From assembly GCA_930367215.1 (NCBI GenBank), contig OV884059.1, positions 33,223,882-33,287,881 of the forward strand: a stretch of DNA of 64,000 nucleotides, written 5' to 3'. A program made the translations under genes and the position numbers. The notes below the pieces were generated by a model. The model was not told where the DNA came from. It searched no databases and saw nothing but the letters and a program-made list of their open reading frames with translations. Source of the stretch: Pollenia angustigena. Taxonomy: Eukaryota > Arthropoda > Insecta > Diptera > Polleniidae. Positions 28,130-39,890 of the stretch are shown piece by piece; position 1 is the first letter of the stretch, and each line of letters starts with the position of its first letter.

Positions 28130-29042
28130 TTAGTAATGTCAAATGTATTTATAAGGTGTTCGATTTGATCGTAAATCATTTAGACAATTTTTCGTTAAAC
28201 AAATTGATCGCAAGCGACACACTGTATGAGATTTTAAAACAAAAATGGAAATAGTTCTGGATTGAAATCAAATTCCAGATGCTAATTAAGGACTTGTATT
28301 CGAGTTTAAGACAAGGATTAGGGATCAATAGACATATCAGACATATAAAATAAAGGCACCTCAAGTTTTCCAAAAATTATTTCTTTACAAATCAGAATTC
28401 TTAATTTTAGCCCGATTTTAAATCTTATTTAAAATCGGAAACAAAAACCTTTTAAATTTTTTGTATAGATTTTAAGATAATTTGAAAAAGTCTTCTCCTG
28501 TAAATATCGTGTTTTGGCGCTTACGATAATTTTGCAAAAAAAAAGTCGCTTATTTTTTTTTTTTTTTTTGTTACTTATGCCCTTTTAGGTTTTAGGAGAC
28601 GATATGTAATAAGACGTAAAACTGAATTTTAATAGTATCTGTTTTTTATGTGTTTCTTAAAAAAATATTATAAAATTTTACTTTTGTAACTTTTTAAATT
28701 ATCCAGTTATTTAAAAAAAAAATCCAAGTGAAAGCATTGTCCAGTTCCAGTCCCTAACCGACATAATTTTTCATAACCGGATCCTATTTGTAGTAAACCG
28801 AAATAAAAATATTTTTAATATCTTAGTAATATTTAAACGATACCTCAACTTTTTTTGGCACCCATTACCAATTATTCAGAAGAAGTAAATTTGTGGTGGC
28901 TCTTAAAAGATTTTTACAAATTAACCAAACAAATCTTACATTTCCAGCCCTGTCGTAAATGCGACATTTTTCGAAACACATAAAAATCAATCGTATAACG
29001 ACACACTTTTGTGTGGAAATACAACTTTGTATAATTATTATA
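28130..29042. other. Non-coding stretch
   Basis: No gene. 28490-28650 contains pieces shared with 6010-6060 and 3895-3960 (GGCGCTTACG and GACGATATGTAATA). Poly(T) near 28552-28570. Confidence 0.45.
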
Positions 29043-29831
29043 TCCCAACAAACACGAAGTCAAACCTTTGATATGAAATGACTTTGTCATTTGACATCAA
29101 ACACAATTCTCAAACGTTTTTCAATTGTTTGATTTAACATTTAAATTCAAATTGATAATGATTTGAAAATAAACATTTGATATCAAATGTTTTATCAATT
29201 TGATGTCAAATGTTTGTCAAATGTTAAATCAAATCAAAAATAAACTTGGCAATACTAAAGCGAAAAATAAATGTAATCATTAAAAATGGCGATTAAAGTT
29301 ATATTTTTTACTTTGCGGTTACATGTGTTTTTCTATTAAAAATAAATTTTAATATAAAGTGAACAGCTTATTTCTTGTGAAAAATAAAAATTATTTGTGA
29401 GTAATTTCACTGATTAAAAATTCGAAAAAAAGGAAAATTTGAGTTGAACGATCGCGGTGCTACAATCCTCAAAATAAAAGGGAGCCAAGTAGTTTGTCTT
29501 TCCAAGAATTAGAGGACATTATTTAATCTTTAAGCTATGGTGCCGAATGTTTATCTCACAGTTTATTTAAATAAATAATAAATTTATATTAAAAAAAATA
29601 AAATATTTTTATTTATGTTCCACATTGTATTATAATCCACATTTGAAAAACATTTGAGAATTACGTTTGAAAGCAAGTTGAAAATAAAGGCATTTTTCAA
29701 TTTGAAAATAATTTCCCCTTTTTGTTGAGAACGCTATGATTTTCAAATCATTATCAAACGTTTGTCGTTTGAGAAAACGTTTGATTTCAAATCATTTTCA
29801 ATTTGAAATCAAACCTTCGTGTTTGTTGGGA
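29043..29831. repeat. 789-bp TIR element (CCCAACAAACAC ends)
   Basis: TCCCAACAAACACGAAG at the left is mirrored at the right, and TTATA occurs on both sides. Both subterminal regions are dense in CAAATCATTTT/ATTTGATATCAAA words. A much shorter relative with ACCCAGCAAACAC ends is at 50328-50489. Non-coding. Confidence 0.8.
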
Positions 29832-30439
29832 TTATACAACATATACCACGATAATGCGAGCTTGTGAATTGGAAAAATTTTATAAAAGTAGTGAGTTTTT
29901 TAAAAGTTTTAACGAAATTCAAATTTTCCAATTTTGCCAAAAAAATATATTTTTCACCATTTCGGTCTGAATTATTCCGAAACCGTTAATTATATTAATA
30001 AAAAAATAATAATAGCAAGACATAAAGACAACTGGTTTTCCAGAGGGTTTTAACGTTTTTTGTAATAAAAGTGAATAATTCCTTCCTTAAAGCCTGGTAC
30101 TCTGTTCAACATTTCACGTGAAATGCTGTCAAAATGCATATGAAAAAAACTTGTGCGGAATATTTATGAAATAATGTTGATAGAGTTGTACTCTGTTTAT
30201 TTTGTGAAAAAGTTCCGAAATGTTTCTTGCAACATTTTTTTACAACTGCGAAATAATGTAAGCTGCCTTTATTTCACGTGGAATTTTAAGCAAAAGCAAA
30301 GTATGAACTTAATATTAAATAAGAAATAAAAAATTAAAATAAAACAACCGGTAACAGCTTTTTATCCATATTTACCTTTTTTTTTATTAAAAAAACTAAT
30401 TTAAGTAAAATACATGTGGCGTTTGTTAACATACACGAA

Positions 30440-30650
30440 ACAATGTAGCATACTTTGACGGAACAAAAACGTCAAATTGTACAAAATCGCAAGATTGGTA
30501 ACATTGATAAATGTCAAAATTTATCATTTTTCAAATTTGTGAAAAATGTTGAGCAACATTTATTATTTCACACGAAATGTTACCTATCTTGCGAGTTTGT
30601 ACAATTTGACGTTTTTATTCTTGAAAAGTATGCGACATTGTTTTGCGTAT
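30440..30650. repeat. Inner hairpin
   Basis: CATACTTTGACGGAAC, AAAACGTCAAATTGTACAAA and TCGCAAGAT at the left pair with ATCTTGCGA, TTTGTACAATTTGACGTTTT and AAAAGTATG at the right. It forms the loop part of the larger foldback. The open frames here are shadows. Confidence 0.75.
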
Positions 30651-30659
30651 TTAGCCCTG

Positions 30660-30976
30660 CGGCCACACGATCAAGTTGTTCTTGATAGTCTTTTACATAT
30701 ACTGCTTGTGAAAATGTACATAAATTGAAAGCTGTGACGTAGGCTGCACTCAATTTGTAAGCAATTTACTTCCAAGATATCAACAACAACACAATTTATA
30801 AAGACAAACTTGTACTCAGCTGTTAAATTGAGAGAAAAATTGCCAAACAAATGGAAAGGTGAAATTGAAAGCCATCTCGTGGTCAATTTAAAAATTGTGA
30901 GTGTGTTAGTAAAAAATTGAGAGTGTATTGCAAATTGAAAGGAATTGAAAGGCAAAACTTGATCGTGTGGCCACCA
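30660..30976. repeat. MITE nested in the large foldback
   Basis: GGCCACACGATCAAGTT at the left pairs with AACTTGATCGTGTGGCC at the right. The interior words GTGACGTAGGCTGCA and TACATATACTG recur, inverted, in the MITE at 44962-45286, so the two are one family. Confidence 0.8.
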
Positions 30977-31322
30977 AGTAACAAAGGCCACATGTATTTT
31001 ACTAAAATTTATTTTTTTTATAAAAATAAAGTAAATATGGATAACAAAAACTGTTACCGATTGTGTTATATTAATTTTTTATTTCTTATTCAATAATTAG
31101 TTTATATTTTTTTGCTTTTGCTAAAAATTCCACGCGAAATAAGTGCAGCTTACATTATTTCGCAGTTGTAAAAAATGTTGCAAAAAACATTTCGGAACTT
31201 TTTCACAAAATAAACAGAGTACAACTTTATCTACATTATTTCATAGATATTCCGCACAAGTTTTTCTTATATGCGTTTTGACAGCATTTCACGTGAAATG
31301 TTGAACAGAGTACCAGGCTTTA

Positions 31323-33529
31323 GTTTAAAAAAAAATCAGTGGCAGGCACAGCGTCTCGAATTTTCGAAAAAAAAAGTTTGCCCATAAAATTTTAAATTTC
31401 GACTGTTTTTGTGGTTAGGGGCCGGGCTATACAACATTAAAAATACTGCGACTTTTTTATATTGGTTGGGTTCTCATAGGACTATTCATTCCCAGACTAA
31501 AAAGAGTACGTTGTCGAAATGACATCTTGGCTTCAATATAACAACGATGTGTTGTCAAAATGATAACTGTGCGTTGTTAAAATTAAGACAATAGTGGACT
31601 TTTGACTTTCCGTTAATCTGCATCTAATTAAGGTTTGTTCTTTCGAAAATTGTTTATGTAAATTTAAAAATAAATGATCATTATTAATGTAGTTTTTGCT
31701 CTAAAATTTTTTCTTATTGTTGTTTTTTTTTTGTTTTTAATTTCAAAGGTCGTTAAACACACAAACTGAAGTGTAACCAAATCAAAACGCAGTATAGACG
31801 TTGTTAATACATTATTACCGTTCATTACTGTTGTTCCTCATACCAGTTGTACCCATCACCAAGCATTAAACCCACCACCAATATCGTGTAGACACTACCT
31901 TGACATAGAAAATAAGCATTCAAAATTCCTTTTCAAATTTTTCATTTTTTTTTTTTTTTTTGTTACTTTTTGTCTGCTCTAAGGTGATGCTGGGTGAGGA
32001 GAGGTGAGGACTCTCTAACAAAATTTAGGTGATAAATAAAACAACCCCAAAATTAACTAGAATTTCTCCCAAAGGGACATTCTATTCCATTATGTTTTAC
32101 AAAAAGGCATTAAAAATGTTGAAAAAATTAAATAAAAAACGCCTGTTTAAAGTTGATTTGAAGGCTCGTTATGCAGAAAAAATGTAGCAAATTAGAAAAA
32201 AAATACAAAATTAGAGAAAAAATATGTAAAAAAAATCTATTGTCTACCCATATATTTTTTTATATTTAAATTCATTGCCTTTTTAATTCTTTAGAAGTCA
32301 TTATTGTGGGCCAAAACTGAATTTTTTTTGGTGATTTTTTTAAAGTTGTTTTTTTAAACATTTACCGTGGGTTAATTAAAGGCTGTCAGTTGTTTTGTAT
32401 ACATTTTTTATTTGTTTTTCAGTGTTTTTTTTTTATTTGAAATTTATTTAAAAAAATGGGTAACTTTAACACATTTAGGGTCTAATTAACGATTATTTTT
32501 TTTACAGATTTACTATTTTTTCTTAAACAAATTACCGTATAAATGACACATGACTAGATTTACAAAAAAAGAACTTACCCCTGTCATTTTTTTTAGAATT
32601 TTAATCGTATTGCAGTAGCTTAACTTTAGCGAACTGCCTAAAATGATTAATGATTTTTTTTAAAGGCGTTAAATTGTCAACGTGCAACGATGATTTGGCA
32701 AATTTTCAAAACGAACGTGGGAAACCCTTTACCATCAATCTTAACTAAATTGTACTGGTTCCCATCTATAACAAAGTTGTTCGTATTTTGAAAATTAAAT
32801 CGATGTTTTCTTTAAAGTTTAAAGTAACTATTTCTAAGCACGATTTCCTTACCTATGTGCTGTTTTCGTTACACGAACAATCACATGTGTAGTGAAAACA
32901 GCACATTAAGCTCTTTCTATAAGTGTTATCGCAACTAGTTCTTGAAATCATCGTTTATCAATACTCATATTTCAAACCTGGAATTAAAAAGGATATAAAC
33001 GCAGACCTGTCTCAAATACTTAGATTGAGCCTTAAAATTAAGTAATATTACCCCTGTGGCCCATTATGAACCCGTCTAAACAGTAAAGAAAAAACCATTA
33101 TAGCTCAAAAATAATGACATTTTAAATAAAATTAAAGGGCATTATAAACCTCACAAATGGCTTGGCAAACATGTCAAAATTTTTTTATAATTTCTTCTCC
33201 GTTTTAAGAAAAAACCAACAAAATTGCCTTAGCACGATTGACATCTGCATTCATTGAAAACAAAACAAAAATTAAAATTAATGTTTGTACGGAGTCTATT
33301 TGTGTTGTTTATTGGCAAATCCCAAACGCAAATAATGTGTGTTTGCCAAGCATTTTGTGTGGTTTATTATGCCCTTAACTTACATACACGATGCTATAAT
33401 ACAGGTGGCAGCACTAGGAAAACAAACACAACATAACAACAATCAAAATTTGTCTCCGAATACATACATACATGGTGAAATAAACAGGTGGCAGCACTAC
33501 GCCAGATGACGATTTTTTGCTCTTGCATT
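31323..33529. other. AT-rich non-coding stretch
   Basis: No gene. There is a small hairpin at 32855-32908 (ATGTGCTGTTTTCGTTACAC mirrored). Poly(T) runs lie near 31720 and 31950. The 16-mer ACAGGTGGCAGCACTA is repeated at 33401-33416 and 33484-33499. Confidence 0.45.
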
Positions 33530-33743
33530 AGGTCTGTCTGGGTACTTTTCCAGAAGCAAATACTCAGTAAATTTTTTTGGGAGAGTAAGACCAATATTAC
33601 TCTATCGGCTGAAAAAATCTCAAAAAGTACGCAGACAGTATCCAGTGAAATTTTGCAAAAAAACAGCTGATCGGTGTGTAAACAATTGAAATAACAAAGC
33701 AAAAGAATTTTAGCATATGTGTAAGCAAAATTGAATTCTCGAG

Positions 33744-33909
33744 GTAAATTAAAAAATTATTAATTAAAGTGAAGCTAAAAAAGTGTTGTAAATTAAAAAA
33801 CTTGTTTATTACACTGTTATTAATTCGGTAAATTCAATTTCTTCTTAGTTTTTAGTTTTATTTGTCGGGTTTTTTATAAAACTTCTTTTGCTTACATTGC
33901 CCATCATAG
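33744..33909 (+). other. Possible 5'-UTR intron in captured sequence
   Basis: GAG|GTAAAT at 33741-33749 could be a donor and a T-rich stretch ending CCCATCATAG|TG at 33909 could be an acceptor. That would place a 166-bp intron just upstream of the ATG at 33922. Splice consensus only; no transcript evidence. Confidence 0.3.
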
Positions 33910-33921
33910 TGCCGGCTTACA

Positions 33922-34101
33922 ATGGAAAAAAAGAATGAAATGCCCAATACAGTGCCCTCCAACAGCTCTCCAGGAACACAATTTCAAATACTCGCCTCTT
34001 CAATTGCAAAGTTTGTCCCACAAAGTTCTGCTGGTTCTATCGGTTCTGCCATCTCCACTCCACTTACGCCACGGTCGCACTGTATATTTGGACGTTTCTA
34101 G
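33922..34101 (+). CDS. Short Ser/Thr/Pro-rich ORF in TIR element
   Basis: 59 codons from an ATG in a good insect context (TTACAATGG). The protein begins MEKKNEMPNTVPSNSSPGTQ and contains FQILASSIAKFVPQ and ISTPLTPRSH. Its composition (Ser, Thr, Pro, few Phe/Leu/Lys runs) is unlike translated AT-rich noise and resembles a disordered N-terminus of a regulatory protein. The frame stops at TAG soon after. I do not recognise it. Most likely it is the truncated first coding exon of a host gene carried by the element, or the start of a lost element gene. Confidence 0.35.
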   Translation: MEKKNEMPNTVPSNSSPGTQFQILASSIAKFVPQSSAGSIGSAISTPLTPRSHCIFGRF

Positions 34102-34495
34102 CATGAAGTAAAATGTTTTGTTTATTATAATTTATTATAAACGTTAAAAATCAACACAATTCTAACTACTTTCCTCTGCCATTGTTAAATTTCAATTTTT
34201 ATTTTCATTTCACAAAAACTATTTCATTCAAACAGCTGTTCAAACTATTTGCAAAATCTTACAAGCGGAAATTTCTCCAGTAACATTTTGCAAGTTCTCT
34301 AACTTCCAACTGTCAAAAAATTCTCTTTTTGGCTCTCTCGCTGCAAGAGATTTGGAGTACGCAGACAACATTTTGCAAGATTTTTCGCAAAATATGTGTA
34401 CGCAGACAGACCTATTGTTTGTCTAGGTTTATGTCAAAGTTTTGTTTATGTTTACAAAAATTCCACGTTTTGTGCTGTGATTATTGTATTTTATT

Positions 34496-35277
34496 AAAGT
34501 TTTTGATAATTATAATTAGTATTGTGGTTATTTTGTTGAACTATTTATGGTTTTTAATCCAAATTTTTAATATTCTTAATTAGGCTTAAGTTCATGAAAT
34601 TTAATTTTTATTAAATTATTTTTATGAAGAAAGGAATTTAACAACATGAAAATTAATTAAAAATTGTTATTGATAATCTTTCATTCTTGACGTGGCTCGG
34701 GCTCGAACCCTGGCCGGCAGGTTACCATGACATGTTTCGATCGCAACCACTCGATCTCCTCAGATGGATTTGCCGTCTTACACTCGCAGCCATCGACGAC
34801 TGCTGACGTCACTAGTCAAACATCAATCCTTAAACCAAATTGTATTTTAACATTTGGTAGATCGAAATTTGCTTTCCTGAATGATTATCCATTTTAATCT
34901 ACCAAATGTTAAAATACAATGTAAAATCAATTAAAATGGATAATCATTCAGGAAAGCAAATTTCGATCTACCAAATGTTAAAATACAATTTGGTTTAAGG
35001 ATTGATGTTTGACTAGTGACGTCAGCAGTCGTCGATGGCTGCGAGTGTAAGACGGCAAATCCATCTGAGGAGATCGAGTGGTTGCGATCGAAACATGTCA
35101 TGGTAACCTGCCGGCCAGGGTTCGAGCCCGAGCCACGTCAAGAATGAAAGATTATCAATAACAATTTTTAATTAATTTTCATGTTGTTAAATTCCTTTCT
35201 TCATAAAAATAATTTAATAAAAATTAAATTTCATGAACTTAAGCCTAATTAAGAATATTAAAAAGTTTTTGATAATT
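34496..35277. mobile_element. Palindromic tRNA-like element with 16-bp flanking repeat
   Basis: Arms 34564-34898 and 34930-35264 are inverted copies of 335 bp, essentially identical in every segment I compared, separated by a 31-bp spacer. A 16-bp direct repeat AAAGTTTTTGATAATT flanks the structure (34496-34511 and 35262-35277), as a target duplication would. The left arm has an extra 52 bp at its outer end that is also present in the diverged copy at 24159-24520, so the right arm is shortened. Each arm contains a tRNA-like segment. Confidence 0.85.
35064..35137 (+). repeat. tRNA-like segment (right arm; mirrored in left arm)
   Basis: GATCGAGTGGTTGCGATC at about 35072 looks like the D arm/A box of a leucine- or serine-type tRNA. 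GGTTCGAGCCC at 35119-35129 is a near-perfect B box. The acceptor stem does not pair, so it is not a functional tRNA but a tRNA-derived or tRNA-like promoter, as in SINEs. The mirror image is at 34691-34764. Confidence 0.7.
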
Positions 35278-35404
35278 TTTAATTAAAATAAATAAGATAC
35301 TGACCATATTTAAATAAAAATTCGCTAAAAATTTATTTATTTCATCACGTTCAGCGGCACGCTTTGATTTTTGTTTAAAGTGTTTTTTGACGTAAACGGT
35401 GATA

Positions 35405-36266
35405 CACTGAAAGAATTTTCTTCGCAATACCAATGTATTAATCCCATAAAAAATTGCATTAACAAGGAACCTATGCAGCGCTTCGTTCGATCAATAAAAC
35501 CTGTTTCATTAAAATGTATTTAATGAAACATTACATTAGATCTATGAATATTATTCATTGGATGAATACTTTCAATAATTTTTTTTTTTTATTATTTTTT
35601 ATTTTATTTTTTCTTATTTTATTTTATTTTTTTTTCCTGTCTCTGGCGAAAATCGATCGCGCAACCTCGGTGCTGATAGACTAGCTCACTACCAGCTAGC
35701 CTACCGGGGCAGAGTAGTTTTTAGATAAAAAAAACTATGTTTTTTACTCAATTAAGAGCGTAAATATGAGATTAAATTGTCCTAACAACAATGACAACGT
35801 TGATTGAAAGTTTTTGTTGCATTACTATAATGACGTTTTTCATTGTCATAATGAAAATTTAAATTTATGAAAACATTATTGAAATATGTTGCTTTTATAA
35901 AAAAATTTTTGATTTCATAAATTTAATGGCATATTTCATTAGATGTGTGAAATAATGAAATCTTACATTTTTTGATTAACATTTAAACATTTTTTTAAGG
36001 AAACTATAATTTTGTATTAATTTATGAATATAGTTATGTTTGTATATTGTTTTTTTATGTTCCCAATTAAAATTGGACAAACTTAAGTTTTCATATATCC
36101 AATGAAAATTTTTAACGTAATTATGAAATCCAATGAAACGATTTTAACGAAAATACTTCATTATAACTATGAAATTCCATTTAGACAATGAAAATTTTCA
36201 TTTACCCAAGGAAATTTTTTTTATGAAAATGGGTCATTAAATATGTAAAGCATTTTTCTTTCAGTG
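35405..36266. mobile_element. TIR element (CACTGAAAGAA ends, TA duplication), copy 2
   Basis: 862 bp from CACTGAAAGAA to TTCTTTCAGTG with TA on both outer sides (35403-35404, 36267-36268). It contains the inverted tRNA-like segment at about 35640-35712 and many ATTTCAT/ATGAAA words. Relative to copy 1 (26553-27447) it has different sequence at 36005-36266. The TA target and CAC ends fit the Tc1/mariner group, but there is no transposase. Confidence 0.75.
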
Positions 36267-36690
36267 TATAATTTCCGTACATGCATCAAAATTTTTTATA
36301 AACAAAAATAAAGTTGTGGAGTAGTGACATTAATAAATGTTTAGCCAATTTTTTTTAATTTTGGTCAATATCTACCACCTTCGGGAGTGAAATGGACAGT
36401 GCAGTCTCATTCTACAACTTACGGTAGCACAGCTGACTCTACCGGACACGTCCACAAGTTGCGGAAAGACCGTAGATATACGAAGCAGCTGCAAATAAAA
36501 GCAGCGGGGGTAAAGTGCCTTATCTACCATGGTATTAAAGCACCCCCCAACCAATAAGTCTGTACACTGAAAAGAAAAATCAATCTATCCGTAGTACGCG
36601 GTAAGTACCGATTTTCTTAAATCGTACTTTCGCTCGTACTTAAAATAGCGAGATAAAAGTATATCTCAACTTGATTTAAGAATTTCTAAA

Positions 36691-37063
36691 GGTGCTATCA
36701 GACGGGATGTATTTTACATATGTATGTACTGTCACTTTTCTTAACCATATGTAATTCCGTATGTATGTCAATATTTCCATTTTACATACGATTCATAATT
36801 TTTGCTATCACACTTGCTTATGTTTTTCCTTATGACATAACCTATAAATGTAAACAAAAGCTGACTTTTGTTTACGTTTCAAAACAAACCAGCTGTTTTG
36901 TTTATGTTTGCCACAGGAAAATAGAGCGTGTTCTAATCGAAAAAGTTATTTCCACATGTATTTTACACATGCAAAGTTTCATATGTATCACACGATGTGT
37001 ACAACTTTTACAGATGGAAAATTTGACAGTACATATGTAAAATACATCCCGTCTGATAGCAAC
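36691..37063. repeat. 373-bp MITE inside a dispersed repeat
   Basis: GGTGCTATCAGACGGGATG at the left pairs with CATCCCGTCTGATAGC at the right. TTTTACATATGTATGTACTG is likewise mirrored. It interrupts a copy of the repeat also seen at 21440-21720, which resumes at about 37064. The open frames inside are shadows. Confidence 0.8.
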
Positions 37064-37110
37064 TTAAGTTGGTTTAATCCTGAATTCGTACTTGAAAAAA
37101 CCCCGGAAGT

Positions 37111-37914
37111 CGATTGATTTTAACCTTAACACTAACCCCAGATAACCAGAGAGAAATAGAATATCATTAGTTTATTTATTTTATTAACTTTACTTACCCA
37201 CCCCCGTTCGTTACACATATTTGTTACACCTTTGTTGTACATATTCCCCCTTTATTGACAGAAGAACTCAATTGTAAGACACCAGCAGCACGCCCGAATG
37301 GTCATTCTATTTTGAAAATTTTACGTAATTTAAACGCAGCTTAATCCTTTGCTGAAAAAAACTAAATTTTCTTGTTGATGAAAAGTGGATACAAATTTAT
37401 AATCGCTTTTGATGAAAATCATGAAATTCTTTTAACTTCCATATTTCTAACTATGCTGTTCCTTAAGACTTCCCCACTAAGTTAAAGTCCGTGCTTTTTA
37501 ATTTCAGATTTAACCCATGTCTAAGGCATTTGAAAAAGTTGTACGAGTGGGATTTAATTTGTAAACTGCAAAGTATCTAATAAGAGGGGAAAATATTTAT
37601 CGAACTATTCTCAAATAAATATTTAGTGTCCATCACTCATAAGTAGGGTACATTTACTGCAAACGCGTTTATTTTTATTCATCCTTATTTTTAAATCAAG
37701 CGAGCGTGTTTGTTACATACTTAGGTATTCATACATAACGCTGTTATACAAAAGTGATGAAAAACAAGTCAGAAAGAAGAGTTGGTCACGGCAGAATTTA
37801 AATACAAATTTTCGAGAGTGTACCTTATTTTGAACCAATCATGGACCCGCCACAACAAAATTATGTTATAAGATTAAGATTCAAGTAATAGTTTATGGTG
37901 CCAAATATATTCAA
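37111..37914. other. Non-coding stretch
   Basis: No gene, RNA or clear repeat recognised. Confidence 0.4.
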
Positions 37915-38144
37915 GGGTCTGATTCTGGCAGTCGTGATCGAGTACTTTCTCGATTCGAAAGCAATTTAATATCTAATTATTTCAGTCAATACTGAACGAA
38001 TCTGAATTATTTTTTCGGTGTTGTAAAGCATTAACTTGAGTTTCACAATACTGAAAAAATAATTTCGATTCGTTCAGTATCGAATGAAATAAAATTGCTT
38101 TCGAATCGAGAAAGTACTCGATCACGAGTGCCAGAATTAGGCCC
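37915..38144. repeat. 230-bp hairpin MITE
   Basis: GGGTCTGATTCTGGCA..CGTGATCGAGTACTTTCTCG at the left is mirrored almost exactly at the right, giving arms of about 100 bp. The ends resemble those of 25005-25237. Confidence 0.82.
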
Positions 38145-39014
38145 CAGATATTTTCGTCTATATGAAATTTGTTTGTCTTCAAGTGATTTCGTATAAGACA
38201 TTATCGCCAATTTGTATGTCAATACAAACAGGAAGTTTTGGCATTAAAACCTATTTTCTAGAGTAATCAATCAAATAAATTTGGACCAAATTTAATCTAA
38301 ATACCAACACAATAAGTCAGTTTGCGGGCACAAATACTCTATTCCAGAAATAAGTTTGTATCGGGGCTATGTGAAATTATGGGCCGATTATCAGCATTTT
38401 TAATAGACTTGGTCCTTGTAGCAATTAGAACCTGTCTATTTCAATGGACTCTGGCAAAACAGAATAACTGTATGAGAATCCCTGTAAATTTCTAGTGCAG
38501 CTCTAATTTACATATGTACTATGTATCTATGGAAGTGCATATACAAATCTGATATGTATTCCACTATATTACGTCAATTTACAAACAACGCCTTTAAAGC
38601 AAAGTAGTTCAGACATTAGCAAAGTAACCATTAAAAGAAACAAAGAACCCACAAAACAACCACCAACCAACTGACGTTTAGGTAGATACAATTAGAAATA
38701 ATTGTAAACAATTAAAGTCTATTTATGTACATATGTATGTATATTAATAAGATACCAACAATTTAGATTGTAAATAAGTTTAAACAATTACAAACACAAT
38801 CTAAAGTATTTCGTAACATGTGATAGAACATGTAAGTGCTTCTTTCATGAATGCTTGTGAAGCTTCTTAATTATATCCTGCATTTACTGTTGCCAACTTT
38901 TTTCCGAAGAATATCGCTAAAATAGAATTTAAATATAAAAACTTTTTGCAAATAAAATCAATCATTTACGTTAAATTTAATAAAAAAAATATGAAGGAAA
39001 ACAATTCGGTAATG
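38145..39014. other. Non-coding stretch
   Basis: No gene. GTACATATGTATGTAT-type simple sequence near 38506-38525 and 38720-38740. Confidence 0.4.
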
Positions 39015-39470
39015 CGGCATCTCGGCGAGGATTATCCGCATGAACACGGTCTTTGACGTAGCCCCACAAACAGAGTATAACGAAGTCAAATCGCAAGATT
39101 TTCGTAGCTAATTAATGTCGCCAAAACGTGAAACTGCGGGTTTTGTAAATTTTCCATCAAATAAAGCTAAAATCGGTCGTATTGTGTCGCTTGTGGCACC
39201 ATATTTTTGAAAATACATATCGTTTAGTTTATACTCTTCAATCGCAGGCCAAAAGAAGTTGGTTATAACACGGCAATAGCGCTTTGAATTGACGGAAACG
39301 GTCCGTCCGATATTTTCGGCAGTGTGCACATTATAATAATGCATAGACCTGAAACGCTTCCAGTCTCTTTAAATTTCTTTATAATCTTGCCAATTCCTTG
39401 CATAATAGGGCGATTATGACGACCGTTATTACCATATTGCTCAAAAAATTGCCACCATTTGTGTAGCAAG
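39015..39470 (-). pseudogene. Mariner-like transposase relic (minus)
   Basis: Minus-strand blocks: IIKKFKETGSVSG near 39370, a deletion, then TVSVNSKRYCRVITNFFWPAIEE, LNDMYFQKYGATSDT, and a final CDLTS with a degenerate W.Y region near 39070-39090. The second catalytic Asp position (QQD) is changed to QKY. Dead, same family as the other DD41D relics. Confidence 0.75.
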
Positions 39471-39505
39471 TTTTCATTTTTTTTCAGACCAATTCAATTT
39501 GAACC

Positions 39506-39890
39506 ATGGAAAGATACACAATCGAGCAACGCGTTAAAGTTATTCAGGCTTATTATGAAAATGGCAACAGTTGATGATAAATTTTCGAAAAAAATCATCT
39601 TCAGCGACAAAGCACACTTTCACCTCAGTGGATTCCGTAGAACTGCCGCATTTGGGCGAATGATAATCCAAGAGAGATTGTCGAAAAACCAATGCACCCA
39701 CAAAGAGTGACTGTTTGGTGTGGTTTATGGGCTGGCGGCATCATCGGGCCGTATTTTTTTTCCAAAATGAGGCCGGTCAGGCAGTTACTGTGAATGGTGT
39801 TCGCTATCGTGAGATGATAACGAACTATTTATTGCCCGAATTGGAGATATGGATGTGGATAATATGTGGTTTCAACAATTTATTCAAAAT
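39506..39890 (+). pseudogene. Mariner-like transposase relic (plus)
   Basis: The ATG at 39506 opens MERYTIEQRVKVIQAYYENGN, then a deletion of the DNA-binding region leads to a stop and IIFSDKAHFHLSGF. Frameshifted blocks of GGIIGPYFF and VNGVRYREMITNYLLPELE follow, ending at MDVDNMWFQQ near 39885, where the element is cut. It lies head-to-head with the minus-strand relic immediately before it. Confidence 0.8.

Larger units (their letters stand above)
30090..31322. repeat. Large foldback MITE with about 340-bp arms
   Basis: The left arm 30090-30430 and right arm 30977-31322 are inverted copies: AAGCCTGGTACTCTGTTCAA at the outer end, TTTCACGTGAAATG inside, and ACATGTGGC at the inner edge. The spacer contains a second inverted repeat (30440-30650) and a separate nested MITE (30660-30976). 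Transcripts could form a long hairpin. Confidence 0.82.
33530..34413 (+). mobile_element. TIR element carrying gene-like sequence
   Basis: AGGTCTGTCTGGGTAC at 33530 is mirrored by GTACGCAGACAGACCT ending at 34413. The subterminal regions on both sides repeat GTACGCAGACA and TTGCAAAAT words and end at CAGCTG (about 33666 and 34236). Between them lies sequence laid out like the start of a gene (see next entries). The copy at 1-142 contains only the left end. ATT occurs on both outer sides but a longer duplication is not evident. Superfamily unknown. Confidence 0.75.

Noticed and set aside
30671..30991. 106-codon minus-strand ORF
   Set aside because: Coincides with the MITE 30660-30976 and its TIR; no protein signature.
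35064..35137. Functional tRNA-Leu/Ser gene
   Set aside because: D- and T-arm-like parts only; no acceptor stem or plausible anticodon stem, and it exists as mirrored copies in a palindromic repeat.
36720..37040. 106-codon ORF rich in Cys/Phe/Ile
   Set aside because: It lies wholly within the inverted arms and loop of a MITE (36691-37063) and reads as repeat shadow.
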